Of a stretch of DNA of 64,000 nucleotides, positions 1 through 11,517 are shown piece by piece. Below the pieces are notes generated by a model that saw nothing but the letters and a program-made list of their open reading frames with translations, did not search any database and was not told the origin of the DNA. A program made the translations under genes and the position numbers. How positions within the stretch are numbered: the stretch's first letter is position 1; every line of letters starts with the position of its first letter. The stretch is from Lepus europaeus (lineage: Eukaryota; Chordata; Mammalia; Lagomorpha; Leporidae): assembly GCF_033115175.1 (NCBI RefSeq), contig NC_084837.1, positions 88,238,966 through 88,302,965 of the forward strand. The letters run 5' to 3'.

Positions 1-359
1 TCATGTTGAAGATTGATTTGAGGGGACAGATGGGACAGTGCCCTGATGGAGGAGCACTAGAAAGAAGTAGTGCTACTCTTGTCTTTTACTAGCAGACCTG
101 ATCTATGATGGCAGCAGCTGGGGGAGGGGCAGTCCGTGAGGAGGGGAGGCGGGGAGGGTGAGCTGGGAACATCTGTCTGGAGCTGGGGACACAGCTGTGC
201 TTCACGGAGTGTGTACATTCCTGTCTGTAAGTCGCCCTCCAGTAAAACCATCACTAGAGAAAGAAATCACAGAATCTCAAGAAAGCAACAGAAATAAAGG
301 CAGACAGATCCCAGTAGAGTGTTGGTGGTTCTGTTTTTTTATAAAATGATGGGATAACA

Positions 360-663
360 AACCATTTGTTTTTTTTTCTAAAGATCTATTTCATTTAATT
401 GAGGCAGAGCCACAGACAGGGGAAGACCAAGAGGTCTTCCATCTGCTGGTTCACTCCCCAAATGCCCACGATGGCTGGGGCTGGGCCTGGGCCAGGTGCA
501 ACCCAGGAATCTGGAACTCCATCCACGTCTCCAACATGCATGGAAGGGGCCCAAGCATTTGGGCCATCTTCTGCTGCTTTCCTTGGCCCTTAGCAGGAAT
601 GGTCGACGCCCATATGGAATGCCAGTGCCACAGGCAGAAGCTTAAACTAGTATGCCACAGAGT
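360..663 (-). mobile_element. C-type SINE, antisense
   Basis: Old copy: degenerate tail at 376-400, 'ctgctggttcactccccaaatg' core, head near 655. Confidence 0.75.
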
Positions 664-689
664 CCCCCCCGACCCCCCGACTTTGTTTT

Positions 690-977
690 GCTCTTTTAAA
701 AAAAATTCATCTGAAAAAAGCAGGAGACCCAAGAGAAAGGGCTCAGCCAACTGTTAGTTGACTCCCCAAACAGCTGCAACAACCAGTCCTGGGCCAGGTC
801 AAAACCAGGAACCAGGAACTCCACCTGGGTCTCCTACGCAGGTGCAGGGGCTCGAGTCTTTGGGCCACCTTTCACCGCTTTCCCAGGCGCATTAGAGGGA
901 GCTGGATCTGAAGTGGAGCCGCTGGGACTTGAACCAGTGCTCTGATGTGGGATGCAGACGTGAGAACTGCAGTCTGG
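690..977 (-). mobile_element. C-type SINE, antisense
   Basis: Diverged copy; the tail half (690-735) is missing from copy B. Confidence 0.7.
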
Positions 978-1345
978 GGCTAGCACCATGGCACAGTAGG
1001 TTGATCCTCCACCTGCGGTGCCAGCATCCCATATGGGCCCTGGTTCTAGTCCAGGCTGCTCCTCTTCCCATCCAGCTCTGCTACGGTCTGGGATAGCAGT
1101 GGACTTGCGTGGGAGACCGGGAAGATGCTCCTGGCCTGGCCCTGGCGGCCATCTGGGGAGTGATCCAGTGGATGACTCCCCAAAAACTAAAAGCTTGCTA
1201 TTGAAACTGGCCGGTTCGAGTCCCAGCTGCTCCACTTCTGACCCAGCTCCCGGCTAATGTGCCTAGGTAAGCAGGAGAAGATGGCCCAATTACTTGGGCA
1301 GACCTAGAGCTGGATTTTCAACTCACTGGGGCTGGGTAAAGCGTC
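978..1345 (+). mobile_element. C-type SINE, sense, rearranged
   Basis: Head 'ggggctagcaccatggcac' at 978; a second partial element appears fused at about 1200 ('ggccggttcgagtcccagct'). Confidence 0.65.
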
Positions 1346-1349
1346 AACC

Positions 1350-1701
1350 AGATGTATATACTGAAAGTGTAAATTACAGAACTAAATAGCAACAAGAAAT
1401 GTTCCTAAAGAGAATAGGAATTTGTGTTTTTGCTGTTTAAAAATAGACACACTCCACAGCAACAGTTGTTTCAAGATAAATACACATTACACATCCCGGA
1501 ATCTACTGAAGACATTCAAAACGGCTGCTGCTTATTTCCCAGGGATCATGTATTTAGACGTCATACTTGTACAAAAATCAATGCCAAAGAGAATAAATTA
1601 GCGAAATGTGACAAAGTTAGCAGGAATAGGCGTACGATTTATAGCTAAGGATTTCCACACACAGACGATACACACTCCTCCTGCGCCTGCAGAACCATGA
1701 C
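1350..1701 (-). other. Probable 3' UTR of the TIPIN-like gene (copy A)
   Basis: AT-rich, SINE-free sequence directly after the TIPIN-like stop on the - strand. It is well conserved with copy B (about 43272-43625). No clear AATAAA on the - strand was found, so the transcript end is unknown. Confidence 0.4.
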
Positions 1702-1946
1702 TCAACAGGCACAGGCAGAGGCCGTGCAGCCACAGCAGCAGCCCTGGGTGCACGAAGCTCCACAGGCTCGGTCCGCTGGTGTCTCCTCTGTCTTTAATTC
1801 CTCCCCTTCATTTACAGAAGTGGCTGCGGCACCGTTCTGTGGACAAATGGAAATGGCCTTGCTTGACCCACGTCCCTCCGCCTCTTGATCCTCCCCAGTA
1901 TTCACCTCTTCAATAGTCTGTGTTCTGGGTGTGTCCATTAACGTAT
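1702..1946 (-). CDS. TIPIN: TIPIN-like last coding exon (copy A, partial gene)
   Basis: C-terminal exon of the TIMELESS-interacting protein (replication fork protection). It has a good acceptor (gtgtctctttcag), then DTLMDTPRTQTIEEVNT, matching the remembered human MLMNTPRAHTVEEVNT region. It runs 80 codons to TGA at 1702-1704. The Asp codon is split across the junction, so its phase fits the exon at 4591-4797. The C-terminal ~15 residues are Cys-rich and unlike human TIPIN. Compared with copy B, two residues are derived (Ile for Val in the EEVNT motif, Gly for Glu in NEEEE). Confidence 0.8.
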
Positions 1947-2099
1947 CTGAAAGAGACACCAAACCATTATCACTGATTTTAATTACATGATTCTGTCTCA
2001 CCTCATGTACACAAATCTCTTCAGAAACCTAATTTTGATCACTGTCTTAGAAATACAAACCTCTTCATATATGGAGGAAGTCCACTGAGATCACAAAGA

Positions 2100-2322
2100 G
2101 GGCCAGGCACTTGGCCTCATGGTTCAGACACCTGGATCAGAATGCCAGGTTTGACTCCCAGCTCTGGCTCCTGGTTCCAGCTTCCTGCCACCCATGTGGG
2201 AGACCTTGACTGAGTTCCCAGCTTCTGGCTTCGGCCCAGCCTAGTCCTGTGGGTTTCAGAAGTGAGCCAGGGGATGGGGAGCACTATTCAACTCTGCCTC
2301 TCAAATAAACTAAAACATAAAA
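2100..2322 (+). mobile_element. Diverged SINE, sense
   Basis: Head 'ggccaggcacttggcctcatgg', tail 'ctctgcctctcaaataaac'; an old subfamily. Confidence 0.6.
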
Positions 2323-2354
2323 AACCAATGATTGGATAATTTCATGTCAACTTT

Positions 2355-2590
2355 AAAGAGTGGGCACTGTGCCTGGCAGGTTAAGCTGCCACTTGGGACG
2401 ACTGCATGCCTGCATGGAGTGCCTCTACTTCCCACTTCCTGTGCCACACCTAGGAGGCAGCAGACAATGGCACAAATCCCTGGATTCCTGCAACCCACGT
2501 ATGAGACTGCAGGAAATCCCTGGATCTTAGCTTTGGCCTGGTGCACCCTTGGCTGTTGTAAGTATGTGTTAATCTTATAAATAGAAAGTG
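2355..2590 (+). mobile_element. Diverged SINE, sense
   Basis: Head 'gtgggcactgtgcctggcagg' (copy B keeps 'ctgtggcacagcagg'); ends in 'taatcttataaatag'. Confidence 0.6.
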
Positions 2591-2689
2591 ATCCTTAACC
2601 ATCTATTTTCAGGTATATGTTGGTTAAAAAAAAAAAAAAAGAGCCATTGTTGTCAGTAATAGTTGTACCTTCATCTCAGTTGTCATGGG

Positions 2690-3640
2690 TGGGCTGCATT
2701 GTGGTCCAGTGGGTTAAATTGTCACCTATAATGCCAGCATCCCATATGGGAGCACCAGTTCACATCCCAACTGTTCCACTTCCTATCCTGTAACCCCCCC
2801 CATCTTTTTTTTCTTTAAAGATTTATTTATTTATCTGAAAGGCAGAGTTAGAGAGAGGCAAGGTGGAGACAGAATCTTCGATCCGCTGGTTTACTCTCCA
2901 AATGGCCACAACAGCTGAGCTAATCCGAAGCCAGGAGCCAGGAGCTTGGAGCTTCTTCCAGGTTTCCCACATGGGTTCCCAAGGATTTGGGCCATCCTGT
3001 ACTGCTTTCCCATGTGGAATGCTGGCACCACAGGCATTGGCTTTACCCACTATGCCACAGCACTGGCCACTGCTCCACTTCTAATCCAGCTCTCTGCTAT
3101 GGCTTGGGAAGGCAGGAGAAGATGGCCCAAGACCTTGCGAGAACCAGAGGAAGCTCCTGGCTCCTGGTTTCAGATTGGCCCAGCTCTGGAAGTTGAGGCT
3201 ATTTAGGGAGTGGGCCAGGAAATCGAAGCGCTCTCTCTCTCTCTTTTTTTTTTTTTTTTTTTTTTGACAGGCAGAGTTAGTGAGAGAGACAGAAAGATCT
3301 TCCTTCCGTTGGTTCACTCCCCAAATGGCCGCTACAGCCGGCGCTGCGCCGATCCGAAGCCAGGAGCCAGGTGCTTCCTCCTGGTCTCCCATGTGGGTGC
3401 AGGGCCCAAGTCCCTGGGCCATTCTCCACTGCACTCCTGGGCCACAGCAGGGAGCTGGACTGGAAGAGGAGCAACTGGGACAGAATCCGGCGCCCCAACC
3501 GGGACTAGAACCCAGGGTGCCGGCGCCACAGGCGGAGGCTTAGCCTAGTGAGCCGTGGTGCCAGCCCAGAGCTCGCTCGCTCTCTGCCTCTCTGTAACTC
3601 TGCCTTTTAAATAAATAAATAAATCTTTAAAAATAAATTA
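2690..3640 (+). mobile_element. Nest of three C-type SINEs
   Basis: A sense SINE (2690-2800, resuming 3069-3243 and tail 3571-3640) is split by an antisense SINE at 2808-3068 and again by a younger antisense SINE with a long T-run at 3244-3570. Insertion order is readable from the interruptions. Confidence 0.75.
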
Positions 3641-3661
3641 AGTATTTTAGAACCTATTCAT

Positions 3662-3930
3662 GGGAGCCATAATTGTAGCATACTGGTTAGGCTGCTATCT
3701 CCAACAGTGGCATCCAATATGGGTACCAGTTGGAGCCCCAACTGCTCCATTTCTGATCCAGCTCCCTGCTAATGTACCTGGGAAGGCAGTTTAGATGGCC
3801 CAAGTCCTTGGGCCCCTGTACCCACATGGGTGACATGGATGAAGCTCCTGGCTTTTGGCCATCTACTCCTCCTGCTCTATTTGGAACTCTGCCTTTCAAA
3901 TAAATAGGTAAATTTTAAAAAAGGAAAAAA
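3662..3930 (+). mobile_element. C-type SINE, sense
   Basis: Complete head to (AAATA) tail, moderately diverged. Confidence 0.75.
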
Positions 3931-4167
3931 AGAGACGTATTCATGTTGCAGCACATGGCTTTAAAATCCTCAATGGGTACACAATGTACCGTTTATATGA
4001 TTAGAATTGTATCACAATAAGTTTTCATAATTATGCTAAAGACAGCATGTATCACATCCTTTAAGGAGTTCGAAAACATAGCTTTAAAGTATTTTAAATC
4101 AGTTATTAAATGGTTACGATAACTGTTTGAGAGCCAAGGAGAGAAGGAAAAAGGGAGAGCAGCGGCA

Positions 4168-4292
4168 CTCGCACGCGTGTGTGTGTGTGTGTGTGCTCAC
4201 TACCCATAGTCTTCCCAGGAAGACCGTGTGTGTGTGTGCTGGTTCACTACCCACAGGCTTCCCTGGGAAAGACCGTGTGTGTGTGTGGCCGC
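4168..4292 (+). repeat. (TG)n minisatellite, 2 units (copy A)
   Basis: (TG)n blocks joined to 'ctcactacccatagtcttccc'-type spacers ending ggaagacc. Two spacer units, against nine in copy B. It lies in the TIPIN-like intron. Confidence 0.85.
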
Positions 4293-4590
4293 GGTTTGAA
4301 TACAGTGAGCCAGGAACATGGGATTCAATTCATGTCTCCTGTAAAGGTGGCAGGAACCCAGCTACTTAAGCCATGACCATTGCCTCCCAGGGACCACGTA
4401 AGCAGGAAGGCAGGCAGGAAAGGAACCCAGAAGCTCTGAGGTGGGACGCAGGCATCTGAACCAGCATCTTGAACAATCATTCACACTTTTGATTCCTACA
4501 GATACTTTGAGAGGATAGTAAAGAAGTCACAATGTCTAACAAGCCCTTGATGTATTCATAGGAGCCCATAACACTCAGCATGACAGGTAC

Positions 4591-4797
4591 CGTGTCCTGA
4601 GGACTGACCGTCGCTCAGCAGCCTGGCCTGCCTTCTCTCCAAGGCCAGCTGCTTATTTCTCTCGGTTCTTTGTTGTTGCTCTTCTGTCAGGCTTCCACTC
4701 GATTCCGAGGCAAACTTCGCACTTCCAGGTGAGTTTGTAAAAAAGGGATCTATTTCAGCAGCAGTTATATCACGGTCATTATTCTCCCCTACGTCAT
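4591..4797 (-). CDS. TIPIN: TIPIN-like penultimate coding exon (copy A, partial gene)
   Basis: A 207-base exon with acceptor ttttctactgcag and donor g|gtacctg; both ends are phase 1. It encodes [19 protein letters not shown], then [21 protein letters not shown], equivalent to human TIPIN's LDPFFTN and [21 protein letters not shown]. No frameshift or stop. Residues differing from copy B (Thr for Ile in QQQRxER, Gly for Glu and for Ser elsewhere) are changed away from human, so A looks more decayed. No earlier TIPIN exon is visible between here and the DIS3L-like gene. Confidence 0.82.
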
Positions 4798-4923
4798 CTG
4801 CAGTAGAAAAGGAAACGTCAGTACATCTGTAGTATCAGACTAGTTACAGAAGGAGCTCGTCTTCAGTCAGGGGCAGGCGTCTACCTGAAGAAATAATTTG
4901 TAAGGCATGAGAATGTGAGAATA

Positions 4924-5202
4924 GGGGCCAGCACTGTGGTATAGCGGGTAAAGTCGCCAGCTGCTCCTCTTCCCATCCAGCTCTCTGCTGTGGCCTGGGA
5001 GATCAGTGGAAGATGGCCCAAGTCCTTGGGCCCCTGCACCCACCTGGGGGACCCAGAAGAAGCTCCTGCCTCCTGGATTCCGATCGGTACAGTTCTGACT
5101 ATTGTAGCTATTTGGGGAGCGAATCAACAGATGGAAGCTCACTCGCTCGCTCTCTCTCTGTCTCTATGTAACTCTAACATTCAAATAAAGAAATCTTAAA
5201 GA
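4924..5202 (+). mobile_element. C-type SINE, sense
   Basis: Head 'ggggccagcactgtggtatagcg'; the box-B part is deleted around 4960. Confidence 0.8.
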
Positions 5203-5964
5203 GAATGTGGAAATATATACTTGATATATTCTTGATTTAAAGACACATTTATAAATCACTTATAATGAGGCATGTTAGTCAAATGGAAATACTGTTTAAA
5301 ATATGCATGAAAGGAAAAGTTCTTAGTTATGATTAGAAATATTTTATGCTTGGCCCGGTAAGAGAGCTTAAAGAATCCAAATCATCTTCTTGTTCTACAT
5401 TTTAATTTCTGGCCATAGTGTCTCTGTATAGCATACAGTCATAATTTTATGTAGGCCATTATCTTTTAGAGGGCAAAGCAGACACAAATGAAAAAGGAAA
5501 AGAAATTTGTATCTGCAGACATATTCCCAAAATAATGTTTAGAAAATAAATGCTCTACATTATTAATGTTAACAAACTCGTAAAACCACCTAGATCAGTT
5601 ATCTCAAAGCAGGATGCCTCCAACGTGATCCACAGTGGTAAGGATTAGATGTTCCATTTAAGTATTAAGAAAAGTGAGTTTTACAAATAGGTTTAAAATC
5701 TTATCACAGTCACTGTCATCTGTGAGCTCCCTGGAAGGGTGAGAGAGCGGGGCCTCTTTTCACTTTAAGTGTAAGCACACTGGGACACAGTTGTTTCTGA
5801 CTGCCCAGTCAAGTAAACACACAGATATGATCTTGTCTCACCCAAACAATTCCAAAAAAACACATGAGCGGTAGCTTAAAAAGATTCTGCAAAAGAACAC
5901 AATGCCTCCAATTGCAATAGAAGCACAAGCAAGAAATATGTGACTTTTATTTAGTTAATTGTTT
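5203..5964. other. AT-rich stretch, nothing recognised
   Basis: No open frame, SINE or splice-flanked exon could be supported. Well conserved with copy B. Confidence 0.5.
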
Positions 5965-6275
5965 AAAAAAAAGATTTATTTGAAAGAGTTACACAGAGAA
6001 GGAGAGGCAGAGAGAGAGAGGTCTTCCATCCACTGGTTCACTCCCCAGTTGACTGCAGCGGCTGGAGCTGTGCCAATCCGAAGCCAGGAGCGTCTTCCAG
6101 GTCTCCCACTTGGGTGCAGGGGCCCAAGGACTTGGGCCGGATTCTACTGCTTTCCCAGGCCACAGCAGAGAGCTGGATTCAAAGTGGAGCAGCCGGGACT
6201 CGAACCGGCGCCCATATGGGATGCTGGCACTGCAGGCAGCGGCTCTACCCACTACACCACAGCGCTGGCCCCTCT
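5965..6275 (-). mobile_element. C-type SINE, antisense
   Basis: Well-preserved copy with intact 'gggactcgaaccggcgcccat' box-B region. Confidence 0.88.
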
Positions 6276-6937
6276 ATGTAACTTTTAAATTAAAAAACAA
6301 CAAAAAAAAAAGTTTTAAGCTGTGCAAAGGTCGCAGGGCTGTTTGTTCAACACCCCCACACACACGCACACACACACACGCACACACACACGATACTGAA
6401 AGTCCTTGTGAAGGTGTTCGCGGATTTCTGCCTGCTTGTAAATGGCAGTGGCCTGCAGGAGCTGGGCATGGTCTGGTTTGTCCTGGGCCACAGTGCAGTG
6501 CCACGCCGGGTGGCATGCCTGATGGCCTCTTCTCTTTGGCTTTCCCTTCCCTTGGCTGTCCAAGGACCCCAGGCCACAGGACAGCCCACTGCTCTCGCAG
6601 CTTTCAGCGCTGTGTTGCTGATGGAAATCTCTGACTGTGGCTCTGTATTTGCTGGTGCCTGACTTCAGGCTCCCCCAGGCTGAGCACCCACGTGCTCAGG
6701 CTGCAGAGGAGCGTGGAGCATCTGTATGGGAGTGCAGACATCAGCAACCGCTGGATTAAAATCAAAAGGTCTCATCAAAAGCTCAGCCCGGGGAAGGTGG
6801 GCATTCTAACAAACAGCTAAGAGGACAGGGAGGCTAAGTGCATAAAAGAAATCCTGGAGGTGAGCTCCAAGGGACAGAGTGCTTATGGAAGCCAGTTTTG
6901 AAACGCTCTGTACTTATTTCTTTCTTTAAGATCACCT
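6276..6937. other. Unassigned stretch with a short open - strand segment
   Basis: Contains the (CA)n run, then at about 6400-6560 on the - strand an open segment reading AIYKQAEIREHLHKDFQ with one Ile/Val difference in copy B. I do not recognise it; it could be an old retrocopy fragment. Confidence 0.3.
6353..6391 (+). repeat. (CA)n microsatellite (copy A)
   Basis: Interrupted CA run with CACG variants; the copy B counterpart is a purer run at 48671-48694. Confidence 0.8.
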
Positions 6938-7180
6938 AGTGGGGTCAGTGTTGCAGCATAGTGGGCTGAGCTACTGCCTGCGATGCTGGCGTATCATATA
7001 TACCCTGCTTGGAGTCCCACATCCCAGCTCCCTGCGAGTGAGTCTGAGGAAGCAGATGGCCCAAGTGCTTGGTCCCCTGCCACCCATGTAGGAGACAGGA
7101 TGGAATTCCGGGCTCCTGGCATTGGTCTGACACAGCCCTGGCCATTGTGGCCATTTGGGGAGTGAACTAGCAGATGGAAG

Positions 7181-7213
<33 letters not shown>

Positions 7214-7243
7214 GCTCTAATTCTGCCTTTCAAATAAATAAGT
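6938..7243 (+). mobile_element. C-type SINE, sense
   Basis: Head 'ggggtcagtgttgcagcatag', long (CT)n at 7183-7213, AAATAAATAAG tail. Confidence 0.8.
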
Positions 7244-7737
7244 GTATCACACTAGTACAACGTGCACGTGGCAACACAAACAGTGCTGAAACATGCATAC
7301 GCCTGACAAAAACATTCAAGTTCTGTTCCTTTCTGAACTCTTCCCTCCCGAGCCACTCACCCTTGTTGACAGCTGGCAGATGGGGATAATTTTAAAAGTT
7401 CTTGGAAAGTGGAATTAAAAATTTATTTTGGTGCAAACATTTTTTGAAATTCATGCATACTTTTTTCCCCCATAATGCACATTTTCCATGGATGTTTTGA
7501 AAGACCCCTCATGGAGAAGGGATGAAGTGACTGCCATGTCTGTATACCCAGTCCCTGGGAAAGTCATTTTGAACCCAAGCGGTTGGTTACAGAGTTCATG
7601 CAGTAGTGACCCGGCTGTGCCACCTTTCGGCTAGGAAATGATCAGAGTTCTAGAAACTGGAGTGTAAGCTATGATGGTAGACTGTGGGTGAACGCACCTA
7701 CAGGGCTACAGAATTCTGAACCATGGCATTTAAATTT
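7244..7737. other. Nothing recognised
   Basis: Single-copy-looking sequence within the duplication; no supported gene or element. Confidence 0.4.
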
Positions 7738-8083
7738 TTTTGAAAAAAAAAATGATTTAAAAGGCAAGGTGACAGAGCGAGAGCAAGAGAGAGCAAGAGA
7801 GTGAGAGAGAGGGAAGAGCGAGCTTCCATCTACTGGTTCACTCCCCAAATACCCGTGACAGCTAGGTCTGGGCCAGGGCATGGTCAGGGGCCAGAAACTC
7901 CATCTGCGTCTCCCATGTGTGTGTCGGGGATCCTCGCATGTGGGCCCTCCTCTGCTGCCGTCCCAGCTGCGTTAGCAGGAAGCTGGATTGGAAGTGGAGC
8001 GGCCGGGACTTGAACCCGCGCTCTGCTATGGGATGCAGGAGTCCTAAGCGGCAGCATAACCTGCTGGGCCACCGCGCCTGCCC
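7738..8083 (-). mobile_element. C-type SINE, antisense
   Basis: Box-B region 'gggacttgaacccgcgctctg'; GAGA-rich segment after the A-run. Confidence 0.8.
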
Positions 8084-9092
8084 CTCCCCGCCACGTTTCA
8101 GTACCCACCCTGCCCTTACCTGGACTCCCGGAGTCTCAGGGACTCCACTTGTAAGTTACCGCTGGCAGGAGGGATGATGCTGGCTATTAACGTGAATGAC
8201 CTCGTGATTCCAAAGGCTCCCCTAACTGTGTAAAAGTACCCGGTCTGTCTGAGGAGTCAGTGTATTTCCACCTGGACGCCTCTCCGTGGGAGACACATTG
8301 GAGGAGAAATGGCCTCTGAGGTTGCTCTGCTGCTTCCATTAGGGATAATTTCATTTCCTATATGTTCGAGGCTGTTCATCCTGGGTTTTCACTTTTCCCA
8401 GCAGATCCAATGGCTCCCTTCTGGCATTCTAAACGCCCTGTGAATCCCCCTAATCCACTTTGCAATGATTACTCTAAAATGTTCTGCTTACTCTTGCTAT
8501 TTTTTCAAAGGGAAAATTATTTTGCTCTCACCAAATGGTGTGTCTCAGCAAGATTTTTAGCGCTGTGTGCTTCGCCTACCGAGAGTTTTGTCCTTCTGCC
8601 ACTAAGGGGCGCTGCTTCATCGCTTTGGTGTGTGTTTTTAGGGGTCTCTCTGCTGAAGTCCCCCTCTGGGCTGATGCCTTCCTGGAAACTTGGCCTTTCA
8701 CATCTTGCCCTTAAAACGCATTCCATGACTCCAGGCAACACACACACCTCAGATGCTCCAACCTTAATTAGCAACCAGGCTTCATTGATTGATAAAGAAA
8801 AAGAAAATCCTTTATTCTTGAAACAATCGAAGGGGAAATGCACTTGTGCAGATAGCTGCTTTAAATTAAATAAAGAGAAGCATCCCTGTTTATTGTTTAA
8901 TTTTTAGCATTGATGTCATTTGGTACAATTACACGTTCATCTGTCTTGCAGGGTTTTTATTTCCAGCAATGATAAATGCTTATTGCATTGGATTAATGTA
9001 TTTTATGGAGTCTTTGTTTATTTTGCTATTATGGATATGTTTGAATGTGGGAAAGTGAATTCCATTTGAGTCTTGTATTAAGATAATGAATT
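8084..9092. other. No gene recognised
   Basis: A 181-codon frame at 8362-8907 has no recognisable domain, and copy B breaks it by indels near 50780, so I do not call it a gene. Confidence 0.45.
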
Positions 9093-9416
9093 AGGGGCTC
9101 ACGCTGTGGTGTAGTAGGTTAATCCTCTGCCTGCAGTGTCGGCACTCCATATGGGCGCTGGTTCTAGTACCCGGCTGCTCCTCTTCCCATCCAGCTCTCT
9201 GCTATGGCCTGGGGAAGCAGTGGAAGATGGCCCAAGTGGTTGGGCCCCTGCACCAGCATGGGAGACCCAAAAGAAGCTCCTGGATCCTGGCTTCGGATCG
9301 GTGCAGCTCCGGCCTTTGTGGCCATTGGGGAGTGAACCAGTGGATGGAAGACCTTTTTCTCTCTCTCCCTCTCACTGTCTGTAACTCTACTTCTCAAATA
9401 AATAAATAAAAATCTT
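9093..9416 (+). mobile_element. C-type SINE, sense
   Basis: Head 'ggggctcacgctgtggtgtag'; its A-rich tail is the target of the A-only insertion at 9417. Confidence 0.85.
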
Positions 9417-9748
9417 TTTTTTTTTTTTTTTGACAGGCAGAGTGGATAGTGAGAGAGAGAGACAGAGAGAAAGGTCTTCCTTTTTGCCATTGGTTCACCT
9501 TCCAATGGCCGCTGAGGCCGGCGCATCGCACTGATCCGAAGCCAGGAGCCAGGTGCTTCTCCTGGTCTCCAATGCGGGTGCAGGGCCCAAGGACTTGGGC
9601 CATCCTCCACTGCCTTCCCGGGCCACAGCAGAGAGCTGGCCTGGAAGAGGGTCAACCAGGATAGAATCCAGTGCCCCGACCGGGACTAGAACCTGGTGTG
9701 CCAGCGCCACGAGGCAGAGGATTAGCCTGTTAAGCCATGGCGCCGGCC
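9417..9748 (-). mobile_element. C-type SINE, antisense, present only in copy A
   Basis: Young copy with a long T-run, flanked by a 16-base target-site duplication AATAAATAAAAATCTT (9401-9416 and 9749-9764). Copy B has one copy of the target and no insert (near 51709), so it inserted after the duplication. Confidence 0.93.
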
Positions 9749-9791
9749 AATAAATAAAAATCTTTAAAAAAAAAAAAAAGACAATTTGTTA

Positions 9792-10128
9792 GGGGCTGGT
9801 GCTGTGGCACAGTGGGTTAATGCCCTGGCCTGAAGCGCCGGCATCCCATATGGGCGTCAGTTTGAGACCCAGCTGCTCCACTTCGAATCCAGCTCTCTGC
9901 TATGGCCTGGGAAAGCAGTAGAAGATGGCCCAAGTCCTTGGGACCCTGCATTCATGTGGGAGACCCTGAAGAAGCTCCTGGCTCCTGGCTTCGGATCGGC
10001 ACAGCTCTGGCCATTGTGACTAACTGGGGAATGAACCAGTGGGTGGAAGACCTCTCTCTCCCTGTGCCTCTCCTCTGTGTATCTCTGACTTTTAAATAAA
10101 TAAATAAATCTTTAAAAAAAAAAAAAAG
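9792..10128 (+). mobile_element. C-type SINE, sense
   Basis: Near-complete copy; poly(A) of about 14 at its end. Confidence 0.88.
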
Positions 10129-10267
10129 GACAATGAATTCTAAAAGCTTATATTTATACCTGGAGGGTTATGAAGGAATGGGGTGGGGGGAGAAGACAAA
10201 AATGATTAACAATGATCGCAAACTTCCTGGCTTTGGATACATATAAGCAAAGTATTAAAAATTTCAG

Positions 10268-10632
10268 AGTGGGACCTGGTGCTGTGGCATAACAGGTTAA
10301 GCCACTGCCTGCCTCGCCAGCATCCCATATGGGTGCCGGTTCTAATCCCGGCTGCTCCACTTCTTATCCAGCTCCCTGCTAATGAACCTGGGAAAGCAGT
10401 GGAGGATTGGGCCCTGCACCCACGTGGGAGACTCTGAAGAAGCTTCTGGCTCTGGCTTCTGCCTGGCCCTACCCTGGCCATTATGGCCATTTGGAAAGTG
10501 AACTAGCAAGTGGACAGCTCCGAGTGTTGCCGCCATTTGGGGAGTGAAGCAGTGAATGGATGACTTCTTTCTCTCTCTGTCTCTCCAGCTGTAATTCTGC
10601 CTCTCAAATAAATAAATATTTATTTATTTATT
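10268..10632 (+). mobile_element. C-type SINE, sense, with internal duplication
   Basis: The 3' core (catttgg-gtgaac) occurs twice, near 10485 and 10535, so the element has a partial internal duplication. Confidence 0.75.
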
Positions 10633-10633
10633 A

Positions 10634-10955
10634 TTTTTGACAGGCAGAGTGGGTAGTGAGAGAGAGAGACAGAGAGAAAGGTCTTCCTTTTTGCCGTTGG
10701 TTCACCCTCCAATGACAGCCGCGGCCGGCGCACGGCATTGATCTGAAGCCAGGAGCCAGGTGCTTCTCTTGATCTCCCATGCAGGTGCAGGGCCCAAGCA
10801 CTTGGGCCATCCTACACTGCCTTCTGAGCCATAGCAGAGAGCTGGCCTGGAAGAGGGGCAACCAGGATAGAATCCGGTGCCCAGACCGGGACTAGAACCC
10901 AATGTAAAAGCGCCACAAGGCGGAGGATTAGCCTGTTAAGCCACGGCACCAGCCT
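10634..10955 (-). mobile_element. C-type SINE, antisense
   Basis: Inserted in the tail of the preceding SINE; 'aaataaataaat' on both sides is a likely target-site duplication. Confidence 0.85.
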
Positions 10956-10976
10956 CAAATAAATAAATCTTTAAAA

Positions 10977-11224
10977 AGAGAGAGAAAGAGAGGGAGAAGA
11001 GATTTTCCATTGATGGCTCAATCCCTAATTGGCTGGAATGGCCAGGGCTGGGCCAGCCCAAAGCCAGGAGCCAGGAGCTTAATCCTGGTCCGCCACCTTC
11101 TGCTGTCTCCCATGTGCATTAGCAAGGAGCTGGATGGAAGTGGAGCAGCTGGGACATGAACTGGCGCCACATGGGATGCCAGAGTCAAGGCGGAGGCTTA
11201 GCCTACTACGCCCCAGTGCCAGCC
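10977..11224 (-). mobile_element. C-type SINE, antisense, truncated
   Basis: GAGA-rich start, 'tggctcaatccctaattggctgg' core, head 'ccagtgccagcc' at 11224. Confidence 0.7.
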
Positions 11225-11517
11225 ACCCTGTACAAGTTTCCTAATCTCCTCTGCAGAGCAGCGGTGTATTAATTAGGGTAATGCTAGCTGCTACAAGTTT
11301 ATATCTCCAAGAATCCACCAAGAATGCTCCCAGGTTCGGGTAGGCAAGGTTTTGCTCTGCAGAGTCCTCCAGGTTTCCAAGTTGATTGGGGGAGGGGAGG
11401 ATCCGCCATCGTTAATGGTGACTTCCCAGATGCCTGGGACCTTGGCATCCAGCAGTGGATCCAGGTGGAGCATGCATGGGGGTTGCCATGGGCCAGGTCT
11501 GGACGTCAGAAGTGAGT

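Noticed and set aside
978-1345. tRNA gene signal from the box-B-like 'ggttcgagtcccagc' sequences
   Set aside because: These are the tRNA-derived heads of SINEs; no cloverleaf could be drawn.
4127-4376. CRISPR-like alternation of repeats and spacers in the TG minisatellite
   Set aside because: Eukaryotic minisatellite: the 'spacers' are themselves repeated, and no cas genes or palindromic repeats exist.
8362-8907. 181-codon + frame in copy A
   Set aside because: Broken by indels in copy B, no recognisable domain, no splice or promoter context.
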